Below, in pieces: positions 1 to 7,328 of a stretch of DNA of 13,984 nt. Source of the DNA: Bacteriovoracaceae bacterium (GTDB lineage Bacteria; Bdellovibrionota; Bacteriovoracia; Bacteriovoracales; Bacteriovoracaceae); contig SKIL01000139.1 of assembly GCA_007116425.1 (NCBI GenBank), forward strand, positions 1 to 13,984, written 5' to 3'. Numbering within the stretch: the stretch's first letter is position 1; each line of letters begins with the position of its first letter. The notes below the pieces were generated by a model. That model did not search any database, had not been told where the DNA came from, and saw nothing but the letters and a program-made list of their open reading frames with translations. Made by a program: the position numbers and the translations under genes.

Positions 1-46
1 ATGCGAGAGTATTTAAATTATCAATAGTAAGGACATAGGATATATC

Positions 47-361
47 GTGATGAAAAATATTATCATATTCTTTAAAATTTTTGTTTTTCTGGCCTTTGCA
101 ACGACTGCACTTAAAATGAAAGCAGAAGAAGTAAAAAATACAGAAGAGATTGTAAGAAATAAATCTCTCACACCTGCCTCCGTATATTTCCATCCAGAAG
201 AAAAAAGATATTGGGTAAACTTTTTTTTTTTTTTTTCAATTCATAAAGCTGAAAACGATCGTAATATTTTAACCTGTCTCCAAAATGGCATAAGAAATCA
301 ACAGAAAGTTAAAGTCGACATCAATATGAAGAATAGACATATCATTTCTTGCAAGAATTAG
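47..361 (+). CDS. Small probable exported protein of unknown function containing a poly-Phe tract
   Basis: I do not recognise this 104-residue product. It starts with GTG at 47 or ATG at 50; AGGA at 37-40 suits either, and I slightly prefer ATG-50. The N-terminus (MKN, then a hydrophobic stretch to about residue 20 and an Ala-rich end near KMKA/EE) looks like a signal peptide, so the mature part is probably periplasmic or secreted. The remainder is short, hydrophilic and contains two cysteines near the C-terminus. Five consecutive Phe codons come from a run of 16 T at 221-236. Downstream of the run only this frame stays open (about 41 codons); the other two frames stop within 4 to 13 codons, which supports a genuine ORF with the run at its present length. 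It converges on lpd, ending about 30 bases from the lpd stop. It has no evident functional link to the rest of the window. A spurious ORF remains possible. Confidence 0.55.
   Translation: MMKNIIIFFKIFVFLAFATTALKMKAEEVKNTEEIVRNKSLTPASVYFHPEEKRYWVNFFFFFSIHKAENDRNILTCLQNGIRNQQKVKVDINMKNRHIISCKN
221..236 (+). repeat. Homopolymer tract T16 inside the small exported-protein gene
   Basis: There are sixteen consecutive T residues within the coding sequence, encoding five Phe plus the first base of the next codon. A gain or loss of one base would shift the frame and end the protein a few codons later. Such tracts slip during replication and can act as on/off switches. They are also typical sites of sequencing error, so the true length is uncertain. 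Confidence 0.9.
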
Positions 362-364
362 AGT

Positions 365-383
365 GGCCTCAAGAACAGAGGCC
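365..383. terminator. Candidate bidirectional terminator hairpin between converging genes
   Basis: GGCCTC at 365-370 and GAGGCC at 378-383 form a perfect 6-bp, GC-rich stem with a 7-base loop. It lies 3 bases after the plus-strand stop (361) and 8 bases beyond the minus-strand lpd stop (392), exactly where a shared terminator would sit. The U-tracts are weak on both sides (TTTGACTTCT on plus; ACTCTAATTCTT on minus), so efficiency is uncertain. Confidence 0.45.
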
Positions 384-391
384 TTTGACTT

Positions 392-1813
392 CTAAATATG
401 TAATGCCCGATTCTCAGTAGCGGCCAAACATGCCTCTTTAAAGGCTTCTGAATAAGTCGGATGTGGATGACAAACCCGAGCAACATCTTCAGCACTGGCA
501 CGATACTCCATCGCGAGAGTTGCTTCCGCAATGAGATCTGCACAACGTGGACCGATCATATGGACACCTAAGATTTCATCCGTTTTTTCATCGGCCAAAA
601 CCTTTATCATTCCCTCGTACTCGTCACTGGCACGAGCTCTACCAGACGCTTTAAAAGGAAAACTTCCAACTTTATACTTTTGGCCTTTTTCATCCAACTG
701 TTCTGGTGTATACCCCACAGCAGAAACCTCAGGCCACGTATAAACAACGCTTGGAATTAAATGGTAGTGGATATGAGGTTTTTGGCCATCGATAAGCTCA
801 GCAACGAGAACACCTTCTTCTTCGGCCTTATGTGCTAGCATAGGCCCTTTAATCACATCACCGATAGCATAAATTCCACTGGCCTTAGTTTGAAGTTTCT
901 CATTAACAATTATTCTCCCCCTGTCATCAAGCTCAATACCGGCATTTTCGAGTCCAAGATTTTCGGTATAAGGGGAGCGTCCAACTGCAACCAGACAGTA
1001 ATCGGCCTCAAGCTTTAAAATTTTTCCATCTTTCTTGCGAGATTTTGCCGTAACGACAACTTTATTGTCATTAGTCTTTGCACTCTCTACCGCATGAGAA
1101 GTATGAAACTTTATCCCCTCTTTTTTTAAAACTTTTTGTAGGTTTTTTGAAAGATCCTTATCCATACCTGCAATAATTCGATCCGCAAACTCTACAACTT
1201 CGACTTCAGTTCCAAGCCTTTGATAAACAGATCCTAACTCCAACCCGATAACTCCGCCACCAATCACAATCATGCGCTTGGGGAGCTCACTTGGAACAAG
1301 AGCTTCAGTCGAGGTTATAATTCTCTTTTTATCAATCTCAACACCAGGAAGACTCGCCGGTTTAGAACCTGTCGCGATAATAAAGTTCTTTGCTTTCAGA
1401 TTTTCAACAACTTTTTTACTTTTTGATTTCGGATCTAAAACTTCTACTTCCGTTTTAGAAATAAATTGTCCGTGTCCATGAAAGACTTCAATCTTATTTT
1501 TCTTCATCAAAAATGAGACACCTTGAGAGTTATCCTTAACAACTCCTCTCACTCGATCACTCATTTTCTTAAGATCAAGCTTAACTTCAGACGCTAGAAT
1601 CCCATGATTTTCATTATGGTGGATAGCACTAAAAAACCTTTCTGATGAATCAAGCCAGGCCTTAGATGGAATACAACCGACATTTAGACAGGTTCCTCCC
1701 AAAGTTGGGTACTTTTCAACAATAGCGGTTTTCATACCTAACTGAGAGCATCTAATCGCGGCAACATATCCACCGGGACCAGATCCAATTACAACAACAT
1801 CAAACTCTTTCAT
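392..1813 (-). CDS. lpdA: Dihydrolipoamide dehydrogenase (E3 of 2-oxoglutarate dehydrogenase)
   Basis: This flavoprotein reoxidises the dihydrolipoyl group of E2 and passes the electrons to NAD+, giving NADH. It is cytoplasmic and 473 residues long, the usual length for a stand-alone E3 without an N-terminal lipoyl domain. Visible features in order: the FAD dinucleotide fold GSGPGG at 10-15; the redox disulfide motif GGTCLNVGCIPSK with C42 and C47; the NAD fold GGGVIG at 185-190; the second FAD motif YAIGDV at 315-320; and the C-terminal HPHPTYSE, where H451 and E456 match the catalytic His-Glu pair. The start at 1813 is preceded by an AAGGG ribosome site. Only 9 bases separate it from the sucB stop, so it is the last gene of a sucA-sucB-lpd operon. 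Because the cell may also have pyruvate dehydrogenase, this E3 could serve more than one complex. The family assignment is secure; the partner assignment rests on context. Confidence 0.96.
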   Translation of the reverse strand: MKEFDVVVIGSGPGGYVAAIRCSQLGMKTAIVEKYPTLGGTCLNVGCIPSKAWLDSSERFFSAIHHNENHGILASEVKLDLKKMSDRVRGVVKDNSQGVSFLMKKNKIEVFHGHGQFISKTEVEVLDPKSKSKKVVENLKAKNFIIATGSKPASLPGVEIDKKRIITSTEALVPSELPKRMIVIGGGVIGLELGSVYQRLGTEVEVVEFADRIIAGMDKDLSKNLQKVLKKEGIKFHTSHAVESAKTNDNKVVVTAKSRKKDGKILKLEADYCLVAVGRSPYTENLGLENAGIELDDRGRIIVNEKLQTKASGIYAIGDVIKGPMLAHKAEEEGVLVAELIDGQKPHIHYHLIPSVVYTWPEVSAVGYTPEQLDEKGQKYKVGSFPFKASGRARASDEYEGMIKVLADEKTDEILGVHMIGPRCADLIAEATLAMEYRASAEDVARVCHPHPTYSEAFKEACLAATENRALHI

Positions 1814-1822
1814 TTTTAACCC

Positions 1823-3085
1823 TTAAACTTCGAGTAATAAGCGAGTTGGATCCTCCAACATCTCTTTTACCTTATACAAGTAAGTAACGGACTCTTTTCC
1901 ATCAACTAAACGATGATCATAAGACAAGGCCAAATACATTATCGGACGAATTTCGACCTTTCCATCAATCGCAACAGGTCTCTCAACAATATTATGCATT
2001 CCAAGAATTGCTGACTGTGGCAGATTAATAATTGGAGTAGATAACATTGAACCAAAAATCCCACCATTAGTTATGGTGAAAGTCCCCCCTTCCATTTCAT
2101 CGATTGAGATTTTTCCATCCCTAGCTTTAGTCGCAAGACGTACTATCTCTTTTTCAATTTGAGCGAGGCTTAGAGACTCCACATTTCTCACGACAGGAAC
2201 AACCAAGCCTTTTGGAGTTGAGACAGCAACACCAATATCAACATAATCGTGATAAATAATGTTTTCACCATCAATCTGAGCATTAACACCTGGAACTTCT
2301 TTTAAAGCATACGCACAGGCCTTAGCAAAAAAAGACATAAAGCCAAGATTAACGTCAAACTTTTCTTTAAACCTATCTTTATACTTTTTACGAAGTTCCA
2401 TAACTGCAGACATATCAACCTCATTAAAAGTAGTTAACATCGCAGTTGTGTTCTTGGCCTCAACCAGGCGCTTCGAAATTGTTTTTCTTAGCCTTGTCAT
2501 CTTTTCGGACTTTTTATTTCTTGAAAAATATGAGGATGTTGCTTCTTCCGCTTGTGATTTTTCTTTGCTATCTTTTACCTCACCTTTTGCTGTCTCTTTT
2601 TTATTATCTTTTGGTGCACTTTTGTTTTCGGCAGCATTTAAGGCGTCTTCTTTAGTGATGCGACCATCTTTACCTGTTCCCTTGACACTCGATAATTCGA
2701 TAGAGTTCTCAGCAAGAATTTTTCTCGCGGCAGGAGATGCATTTTTTTCGCTCGAAGAGTCATCTGACTGATTTTCACCATCACTCTCATCATCATCTTC
2801 TTCTTGAGAGTCTTCTTTATTGGGTTCTTCTTTCTTTTTAGGTTTACCATCACCTGGTGAAATAACGGCAATAACATCACCAATTTTATGGTCACTCCCT
2901 TCCTCTGACTGAATTTCTATAACACCTGAAGAGTCTGCAGGTAATTCAACGGTGGCCTTATCACTCTCAATCTCACAAAGGATATCGCCCTCTTCAACTT
3001 CATCACCGTTTTCTACCATCCAGCTCCCAAGAGTAACTTCTGTAATGGATTCACCAATTTCTGGAATTTTTACTTTTACACTCAT
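1823..3085 (-). CDS. sucB: Dihydrolipoyl succinyltransferase (E2 of 2-oxoglutarate dehydrogenase)
   Basis: This core subunit transfers the succinyl group from E1-bound thiamine through lipoate to CoA. It has 420 residues and the expected modular order. A single lipoyl domain covers about residues 2-76, with lipoyl lysine K43 in ESDKATVE. An acidic linker rich in E, D and S spans 81-115. The E1/E3-binding domain is at about 117-151 (SPAARKILAENSIELSSVKG onwards). A second, Lys/Glu-rich linker covers about 152-190. The acyltransferase domain runs from about 195 to the end, with the catalytic signature SYDHRLVDG (H391, D395). The linkers are highly charged rather than the Ala/Pro-rich type seen in enterobacteria. 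It starts 23 bases after the sucA stop, with AAGGG upstream of ATG. Pyruvate-type E2 is the alternative, but the adjacent E1 is clearly the 2-oxoglutarate type. Confidence 0.95.
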   Translation of the reverse strand: MSVKVKIPEIGESITEVTLGSWMVENGDEVEEGDILCEIESDKATVELPADSSGVIEIQSEEGSDHKIGDVIAVISPGDGKPKKKEEPNKEDSQEEDDDESDGENQSDDSSSEKNASPAARKILAENSIELSSVKGTGKDGRITKEDALNAAENKSAPKDNKKETAKGEVKDSKEKSQAEEATSSYFSRNKKSEKMTRLRKTISKRLVEAKNTTAMLTTFNEVDMSAVMELRKKYKDRFKEKFDVNLGFMSFFAKACAYALKEVPGVNAQIDGENIIYHDYVDIGVAVSTPKGLVVPVVRNVESLSLAQIEKEIVRLATKARDGKISIDEMEGGTFTITNGGIFGSMLSTPIINLPQSAILGMHNIVERPVAIDGKVEIRPIMYLALSYDHRLVDGKESVTYLYKVKEMLEDPTRLLLEV

Positions 3086-3108
3086 AAGAATGCCCTTTAT
3101 TTTTTAAT

Positions 3109-5865
3109 TTATGAAAATGCTTTCTTAACTATTTCTTGTTGCTCTTTTGCATGTACTTTTGAGTATCCGGTTGCAGGAGAAGCACTAGACTTTCTAGCAA
3201 CTGGATTAAAGTCTTGAAAAAACTCTCTCCAGCGCATGATATGCATCCATGCCCCCATATTTAGTGGTTCTTCTTGCGCCCAAACATAGTCTTTTGCTTT
3301 TGAATAGTGCTCTAAAACTTTCTTTATTTGCTTTGTTGGTAAGGGATACAATTGCTCAACTCTCACAATCGCAACATCGTCACGAGAGTTTTGCTCTTGA
3401 TACTCTTCTAGGTCATAAAAAATCTTACCTGAGCAAAAAATAAGTTTTTTAACCTTCTTAGGATCACGATTTTCTTGATCAATGACGTGCTGGAACCCAC
3501 CACTTGTAAGTTCGTCAACCTTTGCAGTACATCTAGAGTCTCTCAACAAAGACTTTGGCGTAAAGGCTATTAATGGTTTTCTAAAGTTCCAAGCAAGTTG
3601 TCTTCGAAGGGCATGGAAGTGATTAGATGGTGTAGAACAGTTAACGATAATCATATTATCTTCGGCCGAAAGCTGTAAAAACCTTTCCAATCTAGCAGAT
3701 GAGTGCTCTGGACCTTGCCCTTCATATCCATGAGGAAGAAGCATGATCAACCCACTCATTCTCCTCCACTTACTTTCACCCGCAGAAATAAACTGATCAA
3801 TAATGATCTGAGCGCCGTTAGAAAAGTCACCAAATTGTGCTTCCCATACAACAAGACTTCGAGGAGACCCCTGAGAGTAGCCATACTCAAATCCTAAAAC
3901 AGCATATTCTGACAAGAGCGAATTATATATACGCATCTTCCCCTGCTCTTTTGGGCGCATATTATCGAGTCCACAGTAAGGAATATTGGTAAACTCATCA
4001 AAAACTTTTGCATGCCTTTGTGAGAAAGTTCCGCGTATAACATCCTGACCAGTAAAACGTATATGACCACCATCTAAAAGAAGAGAACCAAAAGCAAGTA
4101 GCTCTGTCGTGCCCCAATCCATCTCATCTCGATAAAATCTAGATTTGCGATCTTCTAAGATTTTCTCGGCCTTCTTAAGTAACTTAAAGTCTTCTGGAAC
4201 ACTCGTAATTGTCGTAATAATCTCTTCTAAGTCTGTTCGATCAACACCTGTTTTAATCGACTTCTCAAAGTCAGATGACTTTGACCACTCTAGGTCCTTC
4301 CACTCTTTGTGTGGACCTTCTACTTTTTTTGGAAGTTCATTCTGTTTTACATTATTTAGTCGATCAGAAAGCATTTCTTTAAATTCTTTCTGCATTTGTT
4401 TTGCTAATTTCTTTATATCGTGATCAGACTCCATGAGCTTTTCAATGTACAACTCACGAGGGTTTTTATGCTTGGCCACAAGCCCATAGAGATGAGGTTG
4501 TGTGTACTTGGGCTCATCACCCTCATTGTGGCCATGTTTGCGATAACAGACCATATCGATGAAAACATCCGACTTGAACTTGTTACGAAAATCCATTGCG
4601 AGTTCACACGCAAAGACCACCTCTTCAGGACAATCCCCATTGACGTGTAAAACTGGGGCATCAATTGTTTTTGCAATACTCGTACAATAAATAGAGGTTC
4701 TCGCGTCTTCAAAGTCAGTAGTAAATCCAATTTGATTGTTTATGATAAAGTGAATCGCTCCTCCAGTTTCATAACCTTCAAGTTTTGACATCTGAACACA
4801 TTCATAGACTACCCCCTGCCCCGCAACAGCTGCATCACCGTGAATAATGATAGGAACAACTTTTGAGTGATCATCATTATAAGCAATGTCTTTTTGCGAG
4901 CGAGAGTAACCCAAAACAATTGGAGCGACGGCTTCAAGGTGAGAAGGGTTTGGTAAAATTTTGAGATAAACTTCCTTCCCTGAATCCGTCTCACTAACAG
5001 ACGAATAACCTAAGTGATACTTTACATCACCATCACCGTCAGGTGAGAACCCCTCACTTTTCTCGCCTTCAAATTCTTTAAAAATAAACTCATAAGTCTT
5101 ATTTAATACATTGGCCAAAACATTCAAGCGTCCTCTATGGGCCATACCAATAATAAACTCTTGAGCTCCGTGCTCTGCACCCCGATTAATAATGGCATCT
5201 AAACCAGGTATAGTTGTCTCTCCACCTTCAAGTGAAAAGCGCTTTTGACCGATGAACTTTGTTTGTAAAAACTGCTCAAAAACGGTGGCCTGATTTAACT
5301 TTCGCAAAATTCTTTTTTTCTTCTCAAGCGGATAATCAATTTTTGTAACACCGCTTTCAAACTTTTCACGAAACCATCTCCGCATATCAGTATCAGTACA
5401 ATGCATATACTCGACACCAATTTTTCCACAGTAAATATGCTTTAAATGTTTTAAGATTTCTGCCAAAGTTGCTGGACCACCCAGGCCCACGAACTCTCCA
5501 CATAGAAACTGTCGATCCAAATCACTGTCACTCAAATCGTAATGCGATAATGAAATACGAGCGTCTCTATCTTTTCGCTCGCGAATAGGATTCGTATCGG
5601 AAAGAAGGTGTCCTCTTGAGCGAAAAGATTGGATCAATCGAAAGACATTAAACTCTTTTCTAAGCGTTGTATCGTCAACTACCACTTCACCATCTTGAGA
5701 AGTCGATTGACCCATACTGCCTTTATAAAATTCAAGTCCTTGAAAAAACCTTTTCCAAGATTCATCCACCGAATCTTGATCATTGAGATAATCTTCATAA
5801 AGAGCGTCAATATAAGCGTTATCAGAACTAGAGAGATGTGAAAAATCCATATTTGTTTTTTTCAT
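3109..5865 (-). CDS. sucA: 2-oxoglutarate dehydrogenase E1 (thiamine-dependent decarboxylase)
   Basis: SucA decarboxylates 2-oxoglutarate on thiamine diphosphate and succinylates the E2 lipoate. I place the start at ATG 5865, giving 918 residues (family about 930). The frame extends to 5925, but only to a TTG, whereas 5865 has GGTGGAG upstream (about 12 bases away, somewhat long). The N-terminal E2-contact segment (LSSSDNAYIDALYEDY) is near residues 10-26. Further motifs are SLEGGE at 211-216, MAHRGR at 241-246, NPSHLEAV near 306, the thiamine/Mg motif GDAAVAGQG at 343-351 with NNQIGFTT near 376, and HGHNEGDEP further on. Late in the sequence are WEAQFGDFSNGAQ and LLPHGYEGQGPEHSSARLER, typical of the 2-oxoglutarate-specific E1 family. 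It heads the sucA-sucB-lpd operon, 154 bases after nqrM on the same strand. No frameshift or missing catalytic motif was seen. Confidence 0.96.
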   Translation of the reverse strand: MKKTNMDFSHLSSSDNAYIDALYEDYLNDQDSVDESWKRFFQGLEFYKGSMGQSTSQDGEVVVDDTTLRKEFNVFRLIQSFRSRGHLLSDTNPIRERKDRDARISLSHYDLSDSDLDRQFLCGEFVGLGGPATLAEILKHLKHIYCGKIGVEYMHCTDTDMRRWFREKFESGVTKIDYPLEKKKRILRKLNQATVFEQFLQTKFIGQKRFSLEGGETTIPGLDAIINRGAEHGAQEFIIGMAHRGRLNVLANVLNKTYEFIFKEFEGEKSEGFSPDGDGDVKYHLGYSSVSETDSGKEVYLKILPNPSHLEAVAPIVLGYSRSQKDIAYNDDHSKVVPIIIHGDAAVAGQGVVYECVQMSKLEGYETGGAIHFIINNQIGFTTDFEDARTSIYCTSIAKTIDAPVLHVNGDCPEEVVFACELAMDFRNKFKSDVFIDMVCYRKHGHNEGDEPKYTQPHLYGLVAKHKNPRELYIEKLMESDHDIKKLAKQMQKEFKEMLSDRLNNVKQNELPKKVEGPHKEWKDLEWSKSSDFEKSIKTGVDRTDLEEIITTITSVPEDFKLLKKAEKILEDRKSRFYRDEMDWGTTELLAFGSLLLDGGHIRFTGQDVIRGTFSQRHAKVFDEFTNIPYCGLDNMRPKEQGKMRIYNSLLSEYAVLGFEYGYSQGSPRSLVVWEAQFGDFSNGAQIIIDQFISAGESKWRRMSGLIMLLPHGYEGQGPEHSSARLERFLQLSAEDNMIIVNCSTPSNHFHALRRQLAWNFRKPLIAFTPKSLLRDSRCTAKVDELTSGGFQHVIDQENRDPKKVKKLIFCSGKIFYDLEEYQEQNSRDDVAIVRVEQLYPLPTKQIKKVLEHYSKAKDYVWAQEEPLNMGAWMHIMRWREFFQDFNPVARKSSASPATGYSKVHAKEQQEIVKKAFS

Positions 5866-5963
5866 ACTAACTTTAAACTCCACCTTGAGTGTAAATAAAA
5901 TCAAATCGTTGCAAGATAAAAGCAATGACTTTAATTCAAAAATATATAACTGTTAATTTACCA

Positions 5964-5980
5964 TGAGTTTGAAAAACTCA
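5964..5980. other. Small perfect stem-loop in the nqrM-sucA gap
   Basis: TGAGTTT at 5964-5970 and AAACTCA at 5974-5980 form a 7-bp stem with a GAA loop. It lies 40 bases past the nqrM stop and about 100 bases before the sucA start. There is no U-tract on the minus strand, so it is not a convincing intrinsic terminator. It could be a processing or RNA-stability element, an operator half-site pair, or chance in AT-rich DNA. I see no strong sigma70 promoter in the 157-base gap (5866-6019 plus the nqrM stop). Confidence 0.3.
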
Positions 5981-6019
5981 CTCATATATGGCAAGAATTG
6001 ATCATCTAGACTAAAAAGA

Positions 6020-6229
6020 TCAAGAACTCAAACCTCGACAGTCTTCTTCGAGTTTTTTATTTTCGACGCACTCGTCTTTTTTTCCACAAAAATCACATTC
6101 ATCTCCCATGACGTTACCTAAACCGCCACAAGATCCTTTTATCTCTTTATTTGAGAGAATTACTCCAATTGCCATTCCTAGAATGACTATTCCCATGACT
6201 ACAACTGAAATAAAAAAGTAATTTACCAT
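6020..6229 (-). CDS. nqrM: Na+-NQR maturation protein NqrM (DUF539 family)
   Basis: This 69-residue membrane protein has one hydrophobic N-terminal segment (about residues 4-25), then GSCGGLG and a cysteine-rich tail with C34, C45, C48, C54 and C64. That architecture (one membrane helix, then SCGGLG and a CxxC) is the NqrM signature. In Vibrio, NqrM is required for a functional Na+-NQR and is thought to help place the iron centre bound by NqrD and NqrE cysteines. Here it follows apbE after 2 bases, at the end of the nqr operon, which agrees with that role. Translation is probably coupled, since its ribosome site (TTGGA) is weak. Five cysteines are present; which of them correspond to the conserved set needs an alignment. 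Confidence 0.9.
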   Translation of the reverse strand: MVNYFFISVVVMGIVILGMAIGVILSNKEIKGSCGGLGNVMGDECDFCGKKDECVENKKLEEDCRGLSS

Positions 6230-6231
6230 AT

Positions 6232-7326
6232 TTAAAATCCAAACAGTTTTTTAAATGCGGTCGTAGAGACCTTATTTACTTTTGTATTTACAACATTTCT
6301 CTGGCCAAGGCCAGAAGATTGAGGAGTTTCATCATCGACTTCAAAAGCGATAAAGAAAGCAGCGATCTCTAATTCTTCCGCAATCCTTAATGATTCTTCA
6401 AGTCCCATGGCCATAAATGCCGTGGCCCAAGTATCAGCAAGTAAGCTCAGCTCAGGATCAACAACAGTAGCACTAATTAGTGGGTGATCAATCGGCCGAC
6501 CAGTTCTAAAGTCAATCGTATGACTAAAATGTTGACCGTCTTGCTCAAAAAAATTGCGATATGAACCTGAAGTTACTATCGCCATATCATTAACTGGGAT
6601 TGGTCTAACCGCCATTGACCCATTTGGCCGAGGTAGTTCTAGACCAACCATCCAATTGTCTCCCCGACGATTCCCCCGAGTTCTCAAGTCTCCACCAATT
6701 TCGACGAGATGGTCACTGAGCCCTAATTCAAGAAGGTAATCACTCACCATATCGGCACCATGGCCTTTGGCCGTCGCAGAAAAGTCTAAGTAGGCCTTAG
6801 GATGAATCTTACGCAGTCTTCTTTGCTCACTATCAAATTCTATGACCTGATCATAACCAACGTATTCCATTTTTTGGCGAATTTTATCATCACTTGGAAT
6901 GACTCTTTCGCCATCAGATCCAAAACCCCAGAGATTGACTAGCGGGCCAATTGTTGGATCAAAAAAGCCATTTGTTTTTCTCGCAACTTCCATTGAAACA
7001 TACATAACTTTTGTAAATTCTTCAGGAAGCTGAAACCAATCACCATCACGCGATTGATTAATTCGAGAAATAACAGATGTTTGAATATACGTAGACATCT
7101 CTTGGTTAACTTGATCTAGAACGGCCTTTACGCCTTCAGCTACGACACTTCTTTCAGGGGAATTCTCGTCAGCAAAATAGACAACGCGAAAAACCGTCCC
7201 CATCGTCGGTCCTTGAATGATTTCCATTTCCACTTGAGGCCGACGGACCCAAAGAGTAATAAAAAGGCCCCCGACAAATGCGAGGGCCACCAAAAACTTT
7301 CCAATGGAAAACTTTTTTTCAGGCAT
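6232..7326 (-). CDS. apbE: FAD:protein FMN transferase ApbE
   Basis: ApbE transfers FMN from FAD to a threonine of target proteins, here most likely NqrB and NqrC. It is 364 residues long, close to the family length. An uncleaved-looking membrane anchor spans about residues 9-27. Family motifs follow: GPTMGT at 39-44, GFFDPTIGPLVNLWGFG at 120-136, DFSATAKGHGADMV at 181-194, EIGGDLRTRG at 209-218, TSGSYRNFF at 252-260, FSHTIDFRTG at 267-276 and ADTWATAFMAMG at 297-308, the last with the Mg-site D298 and T302. Two details differ from common homologues. There is no lipobox cysteine, so it appears tethered by a helix rather than by lipid. The usual IDPRTG reads IDFRTG (F273). It lies 2 bases after nqrF, with GGTGGA as ribosome site, in the classic nqrF-apbE-nqrM order. 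Confidence 0.95.
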   Translation of the reverse strand: MPEKKFSIGKFLVALAFVGGLFITLWVRRPQVEMEIIQGPTMGTVFRVVYFADENSPERSVVAEGVKAVLDQVNQEMSTYIQTSVISRINQSRDGDWFQLPEEFTKVMYVSMEVARKTNGFFDPTIGPLVNLWGFGSDGERVIPSDDKIRQKMEYVGYDQVIEFDSEQRRLRKIHPKAYLDFSATAKGHGADMVSDYLLELGLSDHLVEIGGDLRTRGNRRGDNWMVGLELPRPNGSMAVRPIPVNDMAIVTSGSYRNFFEQDGQHFSHTIDFRTGRPIDHPLISATVVDPELSLLADTWATAFMAMGLEESLRIAEELEIAAFFIAFEVDDETPQSSGLGQRNVVNTKVNKVSTTAFKKLFGF

Positions 7327-7328
7327 AT

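Noticed and set aside
1..27. Short open stretch ending in TAG at 27 as the tail of an upstream plus-strand gene
   Set aside because: Only eight codons are visible and nothing identifies a gene; it cannot be supported from this window.
2448..2771. Plus-strand ORFs with hydrophobic translations opposite sucB
   Set aside because: They are antisense to the charged linker codons of sucB. Lys/Glu-rich codons read backwards give Phe/Leu/Ser-rich shadows.
5866..5925. N-terminal extension of SucA to 5925 (20 extra residues)
   Set aside because: It would need a TTG start with no good ribosome site. The extra residues resemble no E1 N-terminus, and ATG 5865 gives the usual family start and length.
5998..6023. 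TTGATC/GATCAA inverted repeat at the nqrM stop as a terminator
   Set aside because: The stem is 6 bp and AT-rich with a 14-base loop, and no U-tract follows on the minus strand.
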